This document shows, in pieces, positions 8,357 through 16,876 of a DNA stretch of 36,208 nucleotides. Numbering within the stretch: position 1 is the first letter of the stretch; each line of letters begins with the position of its first letter. Below the pieces are notes generated by a model. It searched no databases and was not told the origin of the DNA. It worked only from the letters and a program-made list of their open reading frames with translations. Position numbers and translations under genes: made by a program. Location: positions 1 through 36,208 of IMG/VR virus record IMGVR_UViG_3300024895_000012; one strand, given 5' to 3'. The stretch comes from a virus.

Positions 8357-8604
8357 ACAGCTACCCCTGCCGCGTTATGCCACACTACCGGACTTACACT
8401 ATGCACGAATACCGGATAACCTAGCGTAGTGTCGTAATACTGCTGGCCTATCATCAAAAACTGTGTTGGCCTGTTAGCAGTAGTCCCACTTTGGGAGTTC
8501 CAGTTGATATAGTTACGAACATTAACAAAGAACGTGTACCAGTTACGGTCTATTGAATCGCCGTTCTGTACCGGCTGATTCTGTGTAGGCTGGGTGATGT
8601 TCAT
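8353..8604 (-). CDS. Short virion protein in the tail-needle slot
   Basis: The start is the ATG at 8604 that overlaps the upstream stop (ATGA), giving 83 residues; a longer frame to 8619 lies inside the previous gene. It has NITQPTQNQPVQNG near its start, a Trp/Tyr-rich centre (RNWYTFFVNVRNYINW, about 19-34) and a C-terminal GQQYYDTTLGYPVFVHS..VVWHNAAG pattern frequent in small phage tail proteins. In P22 the gene between gp10 and gp14 encodes the 233-residue tail needle gp26; this protein is far shorter and shows no trimeric coiled coil. Function unknown. Confidence 0.65.
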   Translation of the reverse strand: MNITQPTQNQPVQNGDSIDRNWYTFFVNVRNYINWNSQSGTTANRPTQFLMIGQQYYDTTLGYPVFVHSVSPVVWHNAAGVAV

Positions 8605-10007
8605 TGCATATCTACCCATGCACCGATAATGACGACTTTCACTGGGTCTGTAATACGTGCAGTTACCACAAAATCACGCGAAGCACCGAGCCTGTTCCAA
8701 ATCACACGAGCAATATAAGAGCCAATCCTGCCTAATGCTGCCCACCGTTCAACTGGTGTTGTCCTGCCGCCGTTCTTTGATATTTTCAGCATGACTTGAG
8801 GATTAGAGCCTTGACCGTTCACAAGCCCTACGCCTGTTTCCATATCCAGCCAGATACGGCCTATAGTGTGATACTTTTCATCAAAAATATGACGTGATGA
8901 CATTTCACGCACAATCGGCGTGCCGTTGTCGGTGTAAGTGTTGGCATTGATAGTGTAGATATTGCCGTTAGCATAGTCATAAACCAGCACCTTGCTCACT
9001 ACAGTGAACGTATTGGCAAAATTGCCTAGATACTGGGTCTGTGTTAATCCGCTGCTGAGTTTTGACCATAGATTTGTAGAGCCATCGTATAGCCATGACT
9101 TGCCCACTGTAGGAAAGTTAAGCACGTACATTGGATGACCGCCCAGCATATATGAATAGCCGGATGCATTTGAAATATCACCATAGCCATCAAAGGTGTT
9201 GCTAATCTCTTGGTTAGATACCTCTTGCGGCGTATAGCCATTCAATACCAGCACCTGAGTTTTCCCCATGCGATTGCGGCCTAGATAAATGATAGAGCCG
9301 TTCATCTTCGCTACTGAGTTGACCGCAGCTAATCCCCACTCAATCACTGACTGGCGTACAAATGGCAGGTCTAATGCGCCTGAGTTAGAGTGAAACTCAG
9401 TAGTCACTTCACCGAATAAAACCAGTTCACGGTTATCGTTGTACACTCGCACGATTTTGTCAGGGTTAGCTTCTGCTGATGCAAAGTCCAATGCGTTATA
9501 AGTCAGGCCATCGGTTGACCATGAATAACGGCCCCACTTGGTTTTATCTGTTGAGCCGCGCTGGTCTGTGATGAAATAGCCATCAATCCATGTGTTAGTT
9601 TGAGCCGGTACAAAATCAGCATCTGTAATCTTGGTGAATACATTAGTCGTTGTGTTGTAGGTATAGCCATAAGTGCCATCAACGATTTGCAGAGTATTGC
9701 CGTTATTAGCCATGCTCACGCGGCCTGATGTAGTGTCTAATGTGCCTCTATTCACCGCTACAGCCGCATTATTCACTTCCCACAAAGTGCCGCGATGCAC
9801 TACATAGTTATAGTCACCCAATTCCATGCCACCGCGTACAGGCGTATCGCCAAATGAGGTGAAAAGGTCAAGACCTGGCGTACCATAGGCAATCACCTTG
9901 CTTTTATCTTCATCGGTGACAAACTCAAGATACATATTTGTTCTCTGTTCAGCAGTCACCATCACTGATTTGCTGGTTTGACCGATGCCGAATAACGGAT
10001 AGCGCAT
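8601..10007 (-). CDS. P22 gp10-like packaged-DNA stabilisation / tail hub protein
   Basis: At 468 residues it nearly matches P22 gp10 (472). The N-terminal YPLFGIGQTSKS..VTAEQRTNMYLE block and GTPGLDLF are typical. Repeated beta-propeller-like segments follow (GTLWEVNN, VDGTYGYTY, IDGYFITDQRGSTDKTKWGR, FGEVTTEFHSNSG). gp10 forms a ring below the gp4 ring and closes the portal after packaging. The start overlaps the upstream gp4-like stop by one base (TAATG) and the stop overlaps the next start, so translation is probably coupled. Confidence 0.85.
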   Translation of the reverse strand: MRYPLFGIGQTSKSVMVTAEQRTNMYLEFVTDEDKSKVIAYGTPGLDLFTSFGDTPVRGGMELGDYNYVVHRGTLWEVNNAAVAVNRGTLDTTSGRVSMANNGNTLQIVDGTYGYTYNTTTNVFTKITDADFVPAQTNTWIDGYFITDQRGSTDKTKWGRYSWSTDGLTYNALDFASAEANPDKIVRVYNDNRELVLFGEVTTEFHSNSGALDLPFVRQSVIEWGLAAVNSVAKMNGSIIYLGRNRMGKTQVLVLNGYTPQEVSNQEISNTFDGYGDISNASGYSYMLGGHPMYVLNFPTVGKSWLYDGSTNLWSKLSSGLTQTQYLGNFANTFTVVSKVLVYDYANGNIYTINANTYTDNGTPIVREMSSRHIFDEKYHTIGRIWLDMETGVGLVNGQGSNPQVMLKISKNGGRTTPVERWAALGRIGSYIARVIWNRLGASRDFVVTARITDPVKVVIIGAWVDMQ

Positions 10008-10708
10008 TAGTAACCACCTATGAATGCTGCGATATTGCCGCCATGACGGTTTAAAAGCATGCCGTCAACACTGAGTAATTGGATGACGTTATTAGTGCGT
10101 TGTAGGGCTTTAAATGAAGTTCTAGCCGCATTAATAGTGATGGGGGAAACAACAATGCCAGGATATTGAGGCGCGATATTAACCGCCAGATTCTTGATTA
10201 ACGCTTCTTCATAGCCAGGCGGCATGATGACTGTAGTAGCTAACGTTGCAAAGCTGTTTACAATGTTCAATACACGCATATTCAGCGTACAGTTAGAGGC
10301 CAGAGGCCATGTGTAAACTGTACCGTTAGGCATCGTGCCAGCGTAGTAAATAAACGTAGGATATGATCCAAATGCGCCCTTGTAGGTGATGCTGTCATAT
10401 TCCTGATTGCTGATGACTTTTACAGGATAAGTGATGCCGTTCAGGTCAACGGTTGCTGTCTCGATGTCAATCGGCCTGTCGGTGATTTCATCCCCTGATG
10501 GGCCAATGGTGAAACTAGCTGCAGTCGTCATGGCATGAGATACTGAGCTTGCTACATAAGCAAAGGCTTGGTCATTACTCCACAATTCCATCAAGCGATT
10601 CAATGCGCGTAAGGCATCGTCAGCCATTGATGCTGATGGTGTTTCATCCTCACCGAGCACGCCAATCTCTTTTAGCGCGTCATAAATAATGGTTTGTGCA
10701 GTTGCCAT
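10007..10708 (-). CDS. P22 gp4-like tail accessory / head completion protein
   Basis: A 233-residue protein with the gp4-family start (ATAQTIIYDALKEIGVLG..E, then ALRALNRLMELWSND). A central beta region and a PPGYEEALIKNLAVNIAPQY helix at about 170-190 follow. P22 gp4 binds under the portal and starts tail assembly; it is 166 residues, so this version has an extended central region. The start at 10708 has a strong GGAGGG site. It directly precedes the gp10-like gene with a one-base overlap. Confidence 0.85.
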   Translation of the reverse strand: MATAQTIIYDALKEIGVLGEDETPSASMADDALRALNRLMELWSNDQAFAYVASSVSHAMTTAASFTIGPSGDEITDRPIDIETATVDLNGITYPVKVISNQEYDSITYKGAFGSYPTFIYYAGTMPNGTVYTWPLASNCTLNMRVLNIVNSFATLATTVIMPPGYEEALIKNLAVNIAPQYPGIVVSPITINAARTSFKALQRTNNVIQLLSVDGMLLNRHGGNIAAFIGGY

Positions 10709-10764
10709 ATACCCTCCAATAGTCTTTATGACAGAGCCTCTTGCGAAGCCCTGTTAAAAAACTA

Positions 10765-11163
10765 CTAAGCCTTAGCCGTTACTAAGCCTGATGGATTGAG
10801 AATGCTCCAATCCACATAAGTATCAGCAGTTGCATTAGCTGTGCCGTAGATGGTGAATGAACCAGCAGCAGGCACGATACGCTCAACACGCAGCAAAGTA
10901 CCGTCAGCCGCAGCTTGCGCCACTACTGCAAAGATTTTGCTGTTAGCGTCAACTTGGCTATTGGTTACTACAACAGATGAAGCACCAGCAGCGATAGCCA
11001 CAGTGCCAGAGTTAAGGTTGTTGGTCTGAGCGCCATTGGTCAATGCAGCACTTGAAGTCGTTGCAAAACCCTGCGCGATTAAAGCAGCCTCTACCTGAGT
11101 AGAGAGCTTGACTACTGAACCGGCAGCTAGGCCAGCGTAGCCTTTTGATAAAGCGATGGTCAT
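10765..11163 (-). CDS. Small structural protein next to the coat gene, possible head decoration protein
   Basis: A 132-residue, Ala/Thr/Val-rich protein with few charges and a predicted all-beta composition, lacking Trp except at residue 118. It follows the major coat gene after a terminator-like hairpin and has its own AAGGA site upstream of ATG 11163. Short beta-rich proteins beside coat genes are often capsid decoration or cement proteins; no family motif was recognised, so the role is inferred from position. Confidence 0.6.
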   Translation of the reverse strand: MTIALSKGYAGLAAGSVVKLSTQVEAALIAQGFATTSSAALTNGAQTNNLNSGTVAIAAGASSVVVTNSQVDANSKIFAVVAQAAADGTLLRVERIVPAAGSFTIYGTANATADTYVDWSILNPSGLVTAKA

Positions 11164-11173
11164 ATTGATTCCT

Positions 11174-11203
11174 TAAAAAAGAAAAGCCCCCAGTTAAGGG
11201 GCT
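11174..11203 (-). terminator. Terminator-like hairpin after the coat gene
   Basis: In the minus sense AGCCCC-TTAACTG-GGGGCT is followed by TTTCTTTTTT. It lies 6 bases after the coat stop and before the next gene's ribosome-binding site. It may protect coat mRNA 3' ends or lower transcription of downstream genes. Confidence 0.6.
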
Positions 11204-11209
11204 AATTGA

Positions 11210-12418
11210 TTACAGAGCGTATTTTACAGCTAGCTCCGGGTATGTAGCAGCCCAGCCAAAAAGAATGTCGATACGCATGATGCTGTTGTCATTCACACCA
11301 TCGTAGAACTCTGTCACTTTCAGGTTCAAGCCTTTATAGCTTTCCTGTGCCACGTCAATTACACCTTTACCGCCTGGAGGTGCCCACAATGGCACTGATG
11401 CCAGAGTGAATGCATCTTTGTGGTAGCCTACTGATGTGCTGTAGCTAGTTGATGCTGCACCGAAGATAACGAATGGCTGACCAGTTGTAGGTGATGCTGT
11501 TACGTTCTGGAATGCGCCAGATGTTACGATAGCTGGACTAATAGGCAGTGATGTTGCACCTTGAGCCACGTCAGCAGTGATGACAAACTGAGCCAATACG
11601 CCGGTAGATTGACGTGATTGTGGATTAACGGCATACACGCCAGGCAATGTGATAACTGTGCCCTTAGTGATAGTACCTGCACCAGTTGCCGCTACTGTGA
11701 TAGTGGCGCCAGTCTGGTTTGCACCGTTCACGTTTGAAGCTGTACCAGCACCGTTTGAGTGTGTTGCCACGTTCTGATCCATTGCATAGCTCAAGCCCAG
11801 TGAATCAACCATCACGCCAGAGCCAAACTGCTTGCTGATTTGTGATTGACCATTGAACAGACCAGCAAAGCCGGTGACGAAGTTAGCATTCAATGCTGGT
11901 GATAGAGCCAGTGAACGTTGACGGTCACGAGGTGCGCCCATCTCATCAAGTCTACGGTTAATATCAGTTACAGCACCGATAGCCAGAGCTTGTGTGTTTG
12001 GTGATGCATAGGTTGAGTTCAATGCGTTAAACACTGAAGTACGAGCTAAATCCAAACCTTGGCGGTCAATCTCGTTGGCTACGGTTGCCATTGCCGCTTG
12101 AAGTTTTGATTCAAGTTTAGTCAATGACAAAGTACGCTCTGCACTTGTAAAGTTCAAGTCAGTACCGCCTTGAGACAGTGTTAATGGGATGGTGCTTTCA
12201 GTAGTTGACTGAGGCACTGCCACACGGCCTGCACGATATGTGTAGCGTGGTGGTTTTTTGATGTTGATGGTAGAACCAGGCGCATAGCCACGTGACATAT
12301 TGCCAGTGAACTCGTCTTCCCAGTCGCGGTTTACGTTGGCAGAAAAGCCCAACATGTTTTCTAAAATTGCCAGTGATTCTTTTGCAACCACTGAGCAGGT
12401 GACTAAACTATTAGACAT
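11210..12418 (-). CDS. Major capsid protein (P22 coat-like)
   Basis: A 402-residue protein, close to the 430 of P22 gp5. Matching traits are the N-terminal VAKESLAILENMLGF and VNRDWEDEF, GSTINIKKPPRY near 50-61, a QGGTDLNFTS.ERTLSL segment, APRDRQRSLALSPALNANFV near 162-181, and a C-terminal MRIDILFGWAATYPELAVK. This is the HK97-fold shell subunit. The start at 12418 has AAAGGA upstream. It is preceded by two repeated GTGA-loop hairpins and followed by a terminator-like hairpin, consistent with high, individually tuned expression. Confidence 0.92.
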   Translation of the reverse strand: MSNSLVTCSVVAKESLAILENMLGFSANVNRDWEDEFTGNMSRGYAPGSTINIKKPPRYTYRAGRVAVPQSTTESTIPLTLSQGGTDLNFTSAERTLSLTKLESKLQAAMATVANEIDRQGLDLARTSVFNALNSTYASPNTQALAIGAVTDINRRLDEMGAPRDRQRSLALSPALNANFVTGFAGLFNGQSQISKQFGSGVMVDSLGLSYAMDQNVATHSNGAGTASNVNGANQTGATITVAATGAGTITKGTVITLPGVYAVNPQSRQSTGVLAQFVITADVAQGATSLPISPAIVTSGAFQNVTASPTTGQPFVIFGAASTSYSTSVGYHKDAFTLASVPLWAPPGGKGVIDVAQESYKGLNLKVTEFYDGVNDNSIMRIDILFGWAATYPELAVKYAL

Positions 12419-12430
12419 ATTATTTCCTTT

Positions 12431-12480
12431 GGCGCTTCACAGCGTTAAAAATGAAGGGTGCTCGGCGCTTCACAGCGTTA
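12431..12480 (-). repeat. Two 17-bp repeats forming GTGA-loop hairpins upstream of the coat gene
   Basis: An identical 17-mer occurs at 12431-12447 and 12464-12480. In the mRNA each forms CGCT-GTGA-AGCG, a short stem with a GNRA-type tetraloop. The copy nearest the gene directly abuts the AAAGGA ribosome-binding site of the coat gene. Mature leader hairpins of this kind could stabilise mRNA or bind a regulator. Confidence 0.6.
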
Positions 12481-12490
12481 GAGCGTTAAA

Positions 12491-13285
12491 CTATCGTGCC
12501 CACTGTGCCCCTTGTTGCTTACGGTATGCTGCGTATTCTTCCATTGACATTTTGCTTACGTCATTATTGGTTGAACCGCCGCGTGTACCGATAGGCTTGA
12601 TAGGTGCTGGGGCATTACTTACTTTTGGTGCAGAAGCTAACTTGTCTTCAATCTTGCCAATCTCTACAGCTTGGCGTGTCGGACTAAGTGCTGCGATTCT
12701 GTCCACTTCTTCCGGATGGGCTGAAAGGTGCGCCATCAACTTAGCAGGAACTTCACTTTCTATCAGAGCTTCCGCAATGGTCTTGGTTAGCGGTAACTCG
12801 TCAAAGGCCTCACGGTCAAAGCCTGCTATTTTCTCTGCTTCCGCATAGATGGATTCAGTCTTCTGGGTGATCGTCTTGTGTTGTTCTTGTTGCTGTTGTT
12901 GCTGGAATGCCTTGTTTGCCTGTCCTAGTTTCCATTCAGTCATGGCTTCAACGTAGTCATCCACATTGGCAAATTCTGCTTGTGTTGGTCTATCGCTGGC
13001 TTTACGTTCTGGTTGCTGTGGCTGAGGTGGCGCGAATCGTTCTAAGGTTTCACGATAGGCTTTTAATGCCCTGCGCTCTGCCTTTGCTTCTGCCTTCGCT
13101 TTCTCTTTCTGAATGATTTCGTTGAGTTCCGCTTGCGTGAACTTCTTATCATCAGCCTGACTAGATTCATCCTTCGGAGTGTCAGTGCCTTCCGTTGGAG
13201 CCGCTAAGTTTTCTGGATTAGCTTCCAGTGGTTGAGCTTCATTGTTTACAATAGCCGTGTCTTGGCCTGTCTCTAATTCTGACAT
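12491..13285 (-). CDS. Scaffolding protein (P22 gp8-like)
   Basis: A 264-residue, highly charged, almost entirely helical protein. It has an acidic disordered N-terminus (1-45), a long coiled region with KAKAEAKAERRALKAY (about 61-76), a Gln run (128-134), and a C-terminal MSMEEYAAYRKQQGA segment (about 246-260) of the type that binds coat protein. It lies directly upstream of the coat gene, the expected order. Scaffold directs procapsid assembly and is then released. The start has AAAGGA upstream, preceded by a GTGA-loop hairpin like those before the coat gene. Confidence 0.85.
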   Translation of the reverse strand: MSELETGQDTAIVNNEAQPLEANPENLAAPTEGTDTPKDESSQADDKKFTQAELNEIIQKEKAKAEAKAERRALKAYRETLERFAPPQPQQPERKASDRPTQAEFANVDDYVEAMTEWKLGQANKAFQQQQQQEQHKTITQKTESIYAEAEKIAGFDREAFDELPLTKTIAEALIESEVPAKLMAHLSAHPEEVDRIAALSPTRQAVEIGKIEDKLASAPKVSNAPAPIKPIGTRGGSTNNDVSKMSMEEYAAYRKQQGAQWAR

Positions 13286-13302
13286 CGTGTGTTTCCTTTC
13301 AG

Positions 13303-13314
13303 CGCATCACTGCG
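13303..13314 (-). repeat. GTGA-loop hairpin upstream of the scaffold gene
   Basis: In the mRNA CGCA-GTGA-TGCG abuts the AAAGGA ribosome-binding region of the scaffold gene. The loop and position match the two hairpins before the coat gene, although the stem sequence differs. Confidence 0.45.
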
Positions 13315-13328
13315 TATGAAGACCAGGG

Positions 13329-13352
13329 TAAAAGCCACCCAGTAGGCTTTAC
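13329..13352 (-). terminator. Weak terminator-like hairpin before the scaffold gene
   Basis: In the minus sense AAAGCC-TACTGGGT-GGCTTT is followed by TACCC. The T-tract is poor. It lies just after the stop of the DUF5658-like gene. Confidence 0.35.
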
Positions 13353-13354
13353 TG

Positions 13355-13636
13355 CTAAAGTTGCTTCCAGTTCCTATACATAAAGAAACCGTATAAGGTT
13401 GTTAGGAATACCAAGAACGGCATTGATATAAATCCAATGTGATAACCAACATAAAAAGCCAATGCTGCTTTGCCGGCCAGATACACATCAAGATTGATGA
13501 ATCGAAGCACGAAAGCAGTAAACTTGTTATCCTCTGTACCACCTGCTTTCAATACAGTGCGTGTCGTGTACCAATCACCAAGCTGTAATAAGCCTAGTAA
13601 TACAGTCAATATAACGATAATCGTATGTTCACTCAT
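13355..13636 (-). CDS. DUF5658-like small membrane protein
   Basis: The start is the ATG at 13636 that overlaps the upstream stop (ATGA), giving 93 residues. There are three hydrophobic segments (about 6-20, 47-63 and 67-85). The GDWYTTRTVLKAGGTEDNKF motif (about 20-39) matches the D..TT....G..E.N pattern of DUF5658 membrane proteins. Membrane proteins are unusual between portal and scaffold genes, so this looks like an accessory gene. Function unknown. Confidence 0.65.
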   Translation of the reverse strand: MSEHTIIVILTVLLGLLQLGDWYTTRTVLKAGGTEDNKFTAFVLRFINLDVYLAGKAALAFYVGYHIGFISMPFLVFLTTLYGFFMYRNWKQL

Positions 13637-13848
13637 GCCCATGTCCTATATGGTGTTGATGGGTCTGGTGTCGCCTTATAAGCATCAAACTGCTCTGTAT
13701 CAGCCCCTCGTAAATTAACGTGCCAACCTGTCACTGCAACTTCGTTCTTATAAATCAGACCAATCACATCAATGGAGTAGTCTTGTAAATCTGCCAATAC
13801 AGTATTAGCCTCAGCTTCGTCAGCGAATTTTAGGTAAAAGTCGGTCAT
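13633..13848 (-). CDS. Small phage protein of unknown function
   Basis: Start chosen at the ATG at 13848, which overlaps the stop of the adhesin gene (ATGA), giving 71 residues; the longer open frame lies inside that gene. It ends with W.VNLRG and P.TPYRTWA, a C-terminal pattern seen in small proteins beside phage tail and fibre genes. It has no membrane segment and one short acidic helix at the start. It is coupled at both ends. Function not recognised; a link to the large adhesin is possible. Confidence 0.6.
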   Translation of the reverse strand: MTDFYLKFADEAEANTVLADLQDYSIDVIGLIYKNEVAVTGWHVNLRGADTEQFDAYKATPDPSTPYRTWA

Positions 13849-16586
13849 GCTGTTAATCCTTTGAGTGTTGCATCTGCTAGGCGGGTGTTGTAGTAGGATA
13901 TTTGTTTGATATGCCCATTCCAATAGTTTGTATTGTTATACAATCTACCTAAAGTTACTTCATCTATAATAGGAGTAATGCCAGATGTATCTGCTGTACC
14001 TAGTGTATTGTTTACAGCAAATTGAAAGTCATTAACTTTATAAGTACCGACCATTTTATTTAATGCAGGTTTAGCAGTTCCAGCAATAGTAATAGATGCT
14101 TGTGAAACAGTATTTGCTAAAATATCCCATGACAAATTGGTATTGCTATTTAAGTAAATAAGCGACATTTGATTGTTGCTAAGATTTGTTATTCTAAAGT
14201 TTACACAAGCTGGAAATGTACTTGCTGTTGTAGTTCCTGAACTGGCATTTGCAAAAATGCTACCCTCATTCTGGTTATACCAACTATAGAAATTACTCCC
14301 CTGTATAGTAGCCACATCAGCCGTGCGTGTTACTTGGCTTGCACCTGTTGGGATATAGCTAGTAGCGAATGAACCTGCTTCTAGTTGAGCACCCCATAAA
14401 TACATTCCAGATGTTTCATCTGATGTATAACTAAATACACCATTAGATTGTGCAACAAAACAAGCTACCGCCTCTGATGTAGAGGCTGTTGTTCTTGTAA
14501 TAGAGCATCGGTAAAACCCATTAGCAACTTTAGTAATTGTTGCAGTAACACCACTAGATACTGTTCCAATAACGCCATTTGCTACATCAAAATATGCACC
14601 TAATGAGGCAGTATTTGACCATAGTAATATCCATGTATATCCTGCTGGTTTTGCATAAATAGTAGTAGTGTAAGATGCTCCACTAGCTACTGTAGCTGTT
14701 TGAATTGCATAATGAGCGCTTCCTGCTGTTGGTGTAATTAAATCTGCTGATACAGTTCCATCAGGAGAAGTTGTTGCATTTATAGTTGAACCACTACCAA
14801 ATGCCTTACACCCTGATAAAGTCCATGTAGTAGCAAAGTTTTCACTCTGCACTAATAAATTACTGCGCTGTTCCTCTATCAATAACCCTTTAGGCTGTAG
14901 CGTTACAGGGTCATAGTCAAATCGTGCGCCATAATAGGCTGCTGCTGTAGGGGATACCGCTGCGTTTAAAACATAAGGGTCTAGTGATGCTGAGTCTGAT
15001 AGTTGTGCACCGAAGATGTAGATGCCTGATATGCCGTCACCTGTGTAGCTTAATGTAGCTGCGTCTGGCATTAGGTATAAATAAACACCAGAAGACGCGG
15101 ATGCAGATGTGAATTTAAAGCCACATCTATAATAACCATTTCCTACACTAGCAATAGATAAATTTGTTGGAGTTCCTGCCACTGCTGTAGCTGTAACCGC
15201 TGTTAAGTTAAAAGTTACAGTATGTGTTACACCATCAGAAATTCTAAAGATGTTACGCTCACCTGCTTTAACATAAAACGATATATATCTACTTCCACCA
15301 ATAGCAGTTAAGTTTGCAATTAATATGCTATGAAATCCATTAACTGTATCCTCAACTAACTTCTCAGCACACACCACGCCATTATGGTTAGCGTAATAGA
15401 TGGGTAATGCTGCGGCATCGGTACGGCGATAGTCACCAGCTGTAGAGCCTTGTACTAGTTGTGCGCCCCAGATGTATACTGTACCTGTACCTAATCCTGT
15501 ATAACTAGCAGCATCCGAGCCATTAGCTGAAAGCATTACTTGAGCATAATTAGCTGCTGCTGTAAGAAGCGTAGTGACAGAACATCTGTACCAACCATTC
15601 CCTACATTTTCTATTACACCAGTAAATCCAGCATCTTCTGTACCTTTAGCACCCGTAGCTAAATTAAAGTAAACACCGTTTGTTCCAGTAGCTGCAATGC
15701 CAACCTTTACATAGTTTAATGTTCCAGCTTTAGCATATATAGAAAAAGTGTAAGTTAACGCAGAAGTTGTATAGGCTTCAAAGATAGAATGTCTAGATGT
15801 AGCAGCAGTATCAATTAATGTATCAGCTGTTTGATAACCATTTGGGGCTATTACAGTATTTGCTGATTTAGTTGCTGCTAAAGTTGCCCACGCTGCATTA
15901 TCAAACTGCTCTGAGTAAGTCAGCAGATTAGTCTGCACAAAGCTATTGGATTTAGTCCATGCGGCGTTGTCGAATAGTTCTGAGTAACCGAGTAGGTTTT
16001 TAACTGTGGTGGAGTTGTATGTTGTAGCGGTTGTGCCGATTTCTAGTTGAGCACCAAACGCATATACTTCGTCACCGTTAGTCGCAATCCTTATTCCTGG
16101 TGTTCTTGTTCCGGCAGTAGGAACGATTGCTGTTTCATAGCGTACCCATGATGTTGTAATCGCTTTTGTTACATAAGTTGTGCCATCAGCAGTAATATCA
16201 ATGTTGCCAGTGCCTGTTTTACGTCTTAACCAAACACTGAATACATAAGATTGTGCAATTGCAGTATATGAGTGCAATACAGTTGAATTAGCACCACCTG
16301 CGGTTAATGTGTCTGCCGTTGTATTGCCATCAGGGGAAATTAGTGAATTGGCTGTAATTGTGGTGGTTGTTTTAGTCCAAGCCGCATTATCAAACTGCTC
16401 ACTATAAGTCAGTAAGTTATGTGGTGCATAGGCAATAGTTCCCAACGAGTTGGTTACTGTGGCGTTAGAGGTGCGTGAGAAGTTAATGCGGGGGTCTAGG
16501 ATGCCAGATGTAAAGTCAGCATAAAACTTGCGCCCACGAGTGAAGATGCTGCCCACACTCCTGCGTAATCCTGCATTAACTATCAT
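13845..16586 (-). CDS. Large modular adhesin with repeated carbohydrate-binding-like domains and LamG-like C-terminus
   Basis: A 913-residue virion protein candidate. After a short attachment-like start (1-56), beta-sandwich modules repeat: 57-190, 220-388, about 400-540 and 576-746. Complete copies open with NLLTYSEQFDNAAW or a variant, contain SPDG..TADTL and GNGWYRC-type motifs, and end in (W/F)GAQL. Residues 197-219 hold only the first strand of another module, a truncated or inserted copy. The C-terminal 756-913 resembles a LamG/concanavalin-like domain. It lies between the portal and scaffold genes, an odd place for a tail fibre, so it may be a head fibre or second receptor-binding protein. 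Binding to glycans is inferred. Confidence 0.7.
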   Translation of the reverse strand: MIVNAGLRRSVGSIFTRGRKFYADFTSGILDPRINFSRTSNATVTNSLGTIAYAPHNLLTYSEQFDNAAWTKTTTTITANSLISPDGNTTADTLTAGGANSTVLHSYTAIAQSYVFSVWLRRKTGTGNIDITADGTTYVTKAITTSWVRYETAIVPTAGTRTPGIRIATNGDEVYAFGAQLEIGTTATTYNSTTVKNLLGYSELFDNAAWTKSNSFVQTNLLTYSEQFDNAAWATLAATKSANTVIAPNGYQTADTLIDTAATSRHSIFEAYTTSALTYTFSIYAKAGTLNYVKVGIAATGTNGVYFNLATGAKGTEDAGFTGVIENVGNGWYRCSVTTLLTAAANYAQVMLSANGSDAASYTGLGTGTVYIWGAQLVQGSTAGDYRRTDAAALPIYYANHNGVVCAEKLVEDTVNGFHSILIANLTAIGGSRYISFYVKAGERNIFRISDGVTHTVTFNLTAVTATAVAGTPTNLSIASVGNGYYRCGFKFTSASASSGVYLYLMPDAATLSYTGDGISGIYIFGAQLSDSASLDPYVLNAAVSPTAAAYYGARFDYDPVTLQPKGLLIEEQRSNLLVQSENFATTWTLSGCKAFGSGSTINATTSPDGTVSADLITPTAGSAHYAIQTATVASGASYTTTIYAKPAGYTWILLWSNTASLGAYFDVANGVIGTVSSGVTATITKVANGFYRCSITRTTASTSEAVACFVAQSNGVFSYTSDETSGMYLWGAQLEAGSFATSYIPTGASQVTRTADVATIQGSNFYSWYNQNEGSIFANASSGTTTASTFPACVNFRITNLSNNQMSLIYLNSNTNLSWDILANTVSQASITIAGTAKPALNKMVGTYKVNDFQFAVNNTLGTADTSGITPIIDEVTLGRLYNNTNYWNGHIKQISYYNTRLADATLKGLTA

Positions 16587-16876
16587 TATGCAAATGGCGT
16601 AACGTAAAGAGTGCCACCAGATGCAACCTGAATGGCTGAAACCTTGACACCAGCACCTACTTGGAAATACTCAGCCACAAACGCAGGCAAATACAATCCT
16701 GTATTAGCAACCGCAGTAGGATTCACGCCGATCTCGATAAAGCAATCAGTAGTGCTAAACACACGCACGGCATTTGTGCCTGCTGGCATAGCTGCTGTCG
16801 TTCCTGCTGTGCCTGTATAGGCTACCGTGACAGATGCGGCAGGAGTTGGCGTGCCGTAGGTTTGGGATGGGTTCAT
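16586..16876 (-). CDS. Small beta-rich structural protein
   Basis: A 96-residue protein rich in Thr, Val, Ala and Gly with a phage-type pattern: R.FSTTDCFIEIG..PTA near 39-55 and a final GGTLYVTPFA. Similar small proteins occur next to portal or fibre genes and may be fibre-base or decoration subunits. Its start overlaps the portal stop by 4 bases and its stop overlaps the adhesin start in TAATG, so it is coupled to the adhesin and may anchor it. Confidence 0.6.
   Translation of the reverse strand: MNPSQTYGTPTPAASVTVAYTGTAGTTAAMPAGTNAVRVFSTTDCFIEIGVNPTAVANTGLYLPAFVAEYFQVGAGVKVSAIQVASGGTLYVTPFA

Noticed and set aside
12300-12848. 182-codon plus-strand frame over coat and scaffold genes
   Set aside because: It is antisense to two well-identified genes, has no ribosome-binding site and a composition that mirrors the opposite strand.
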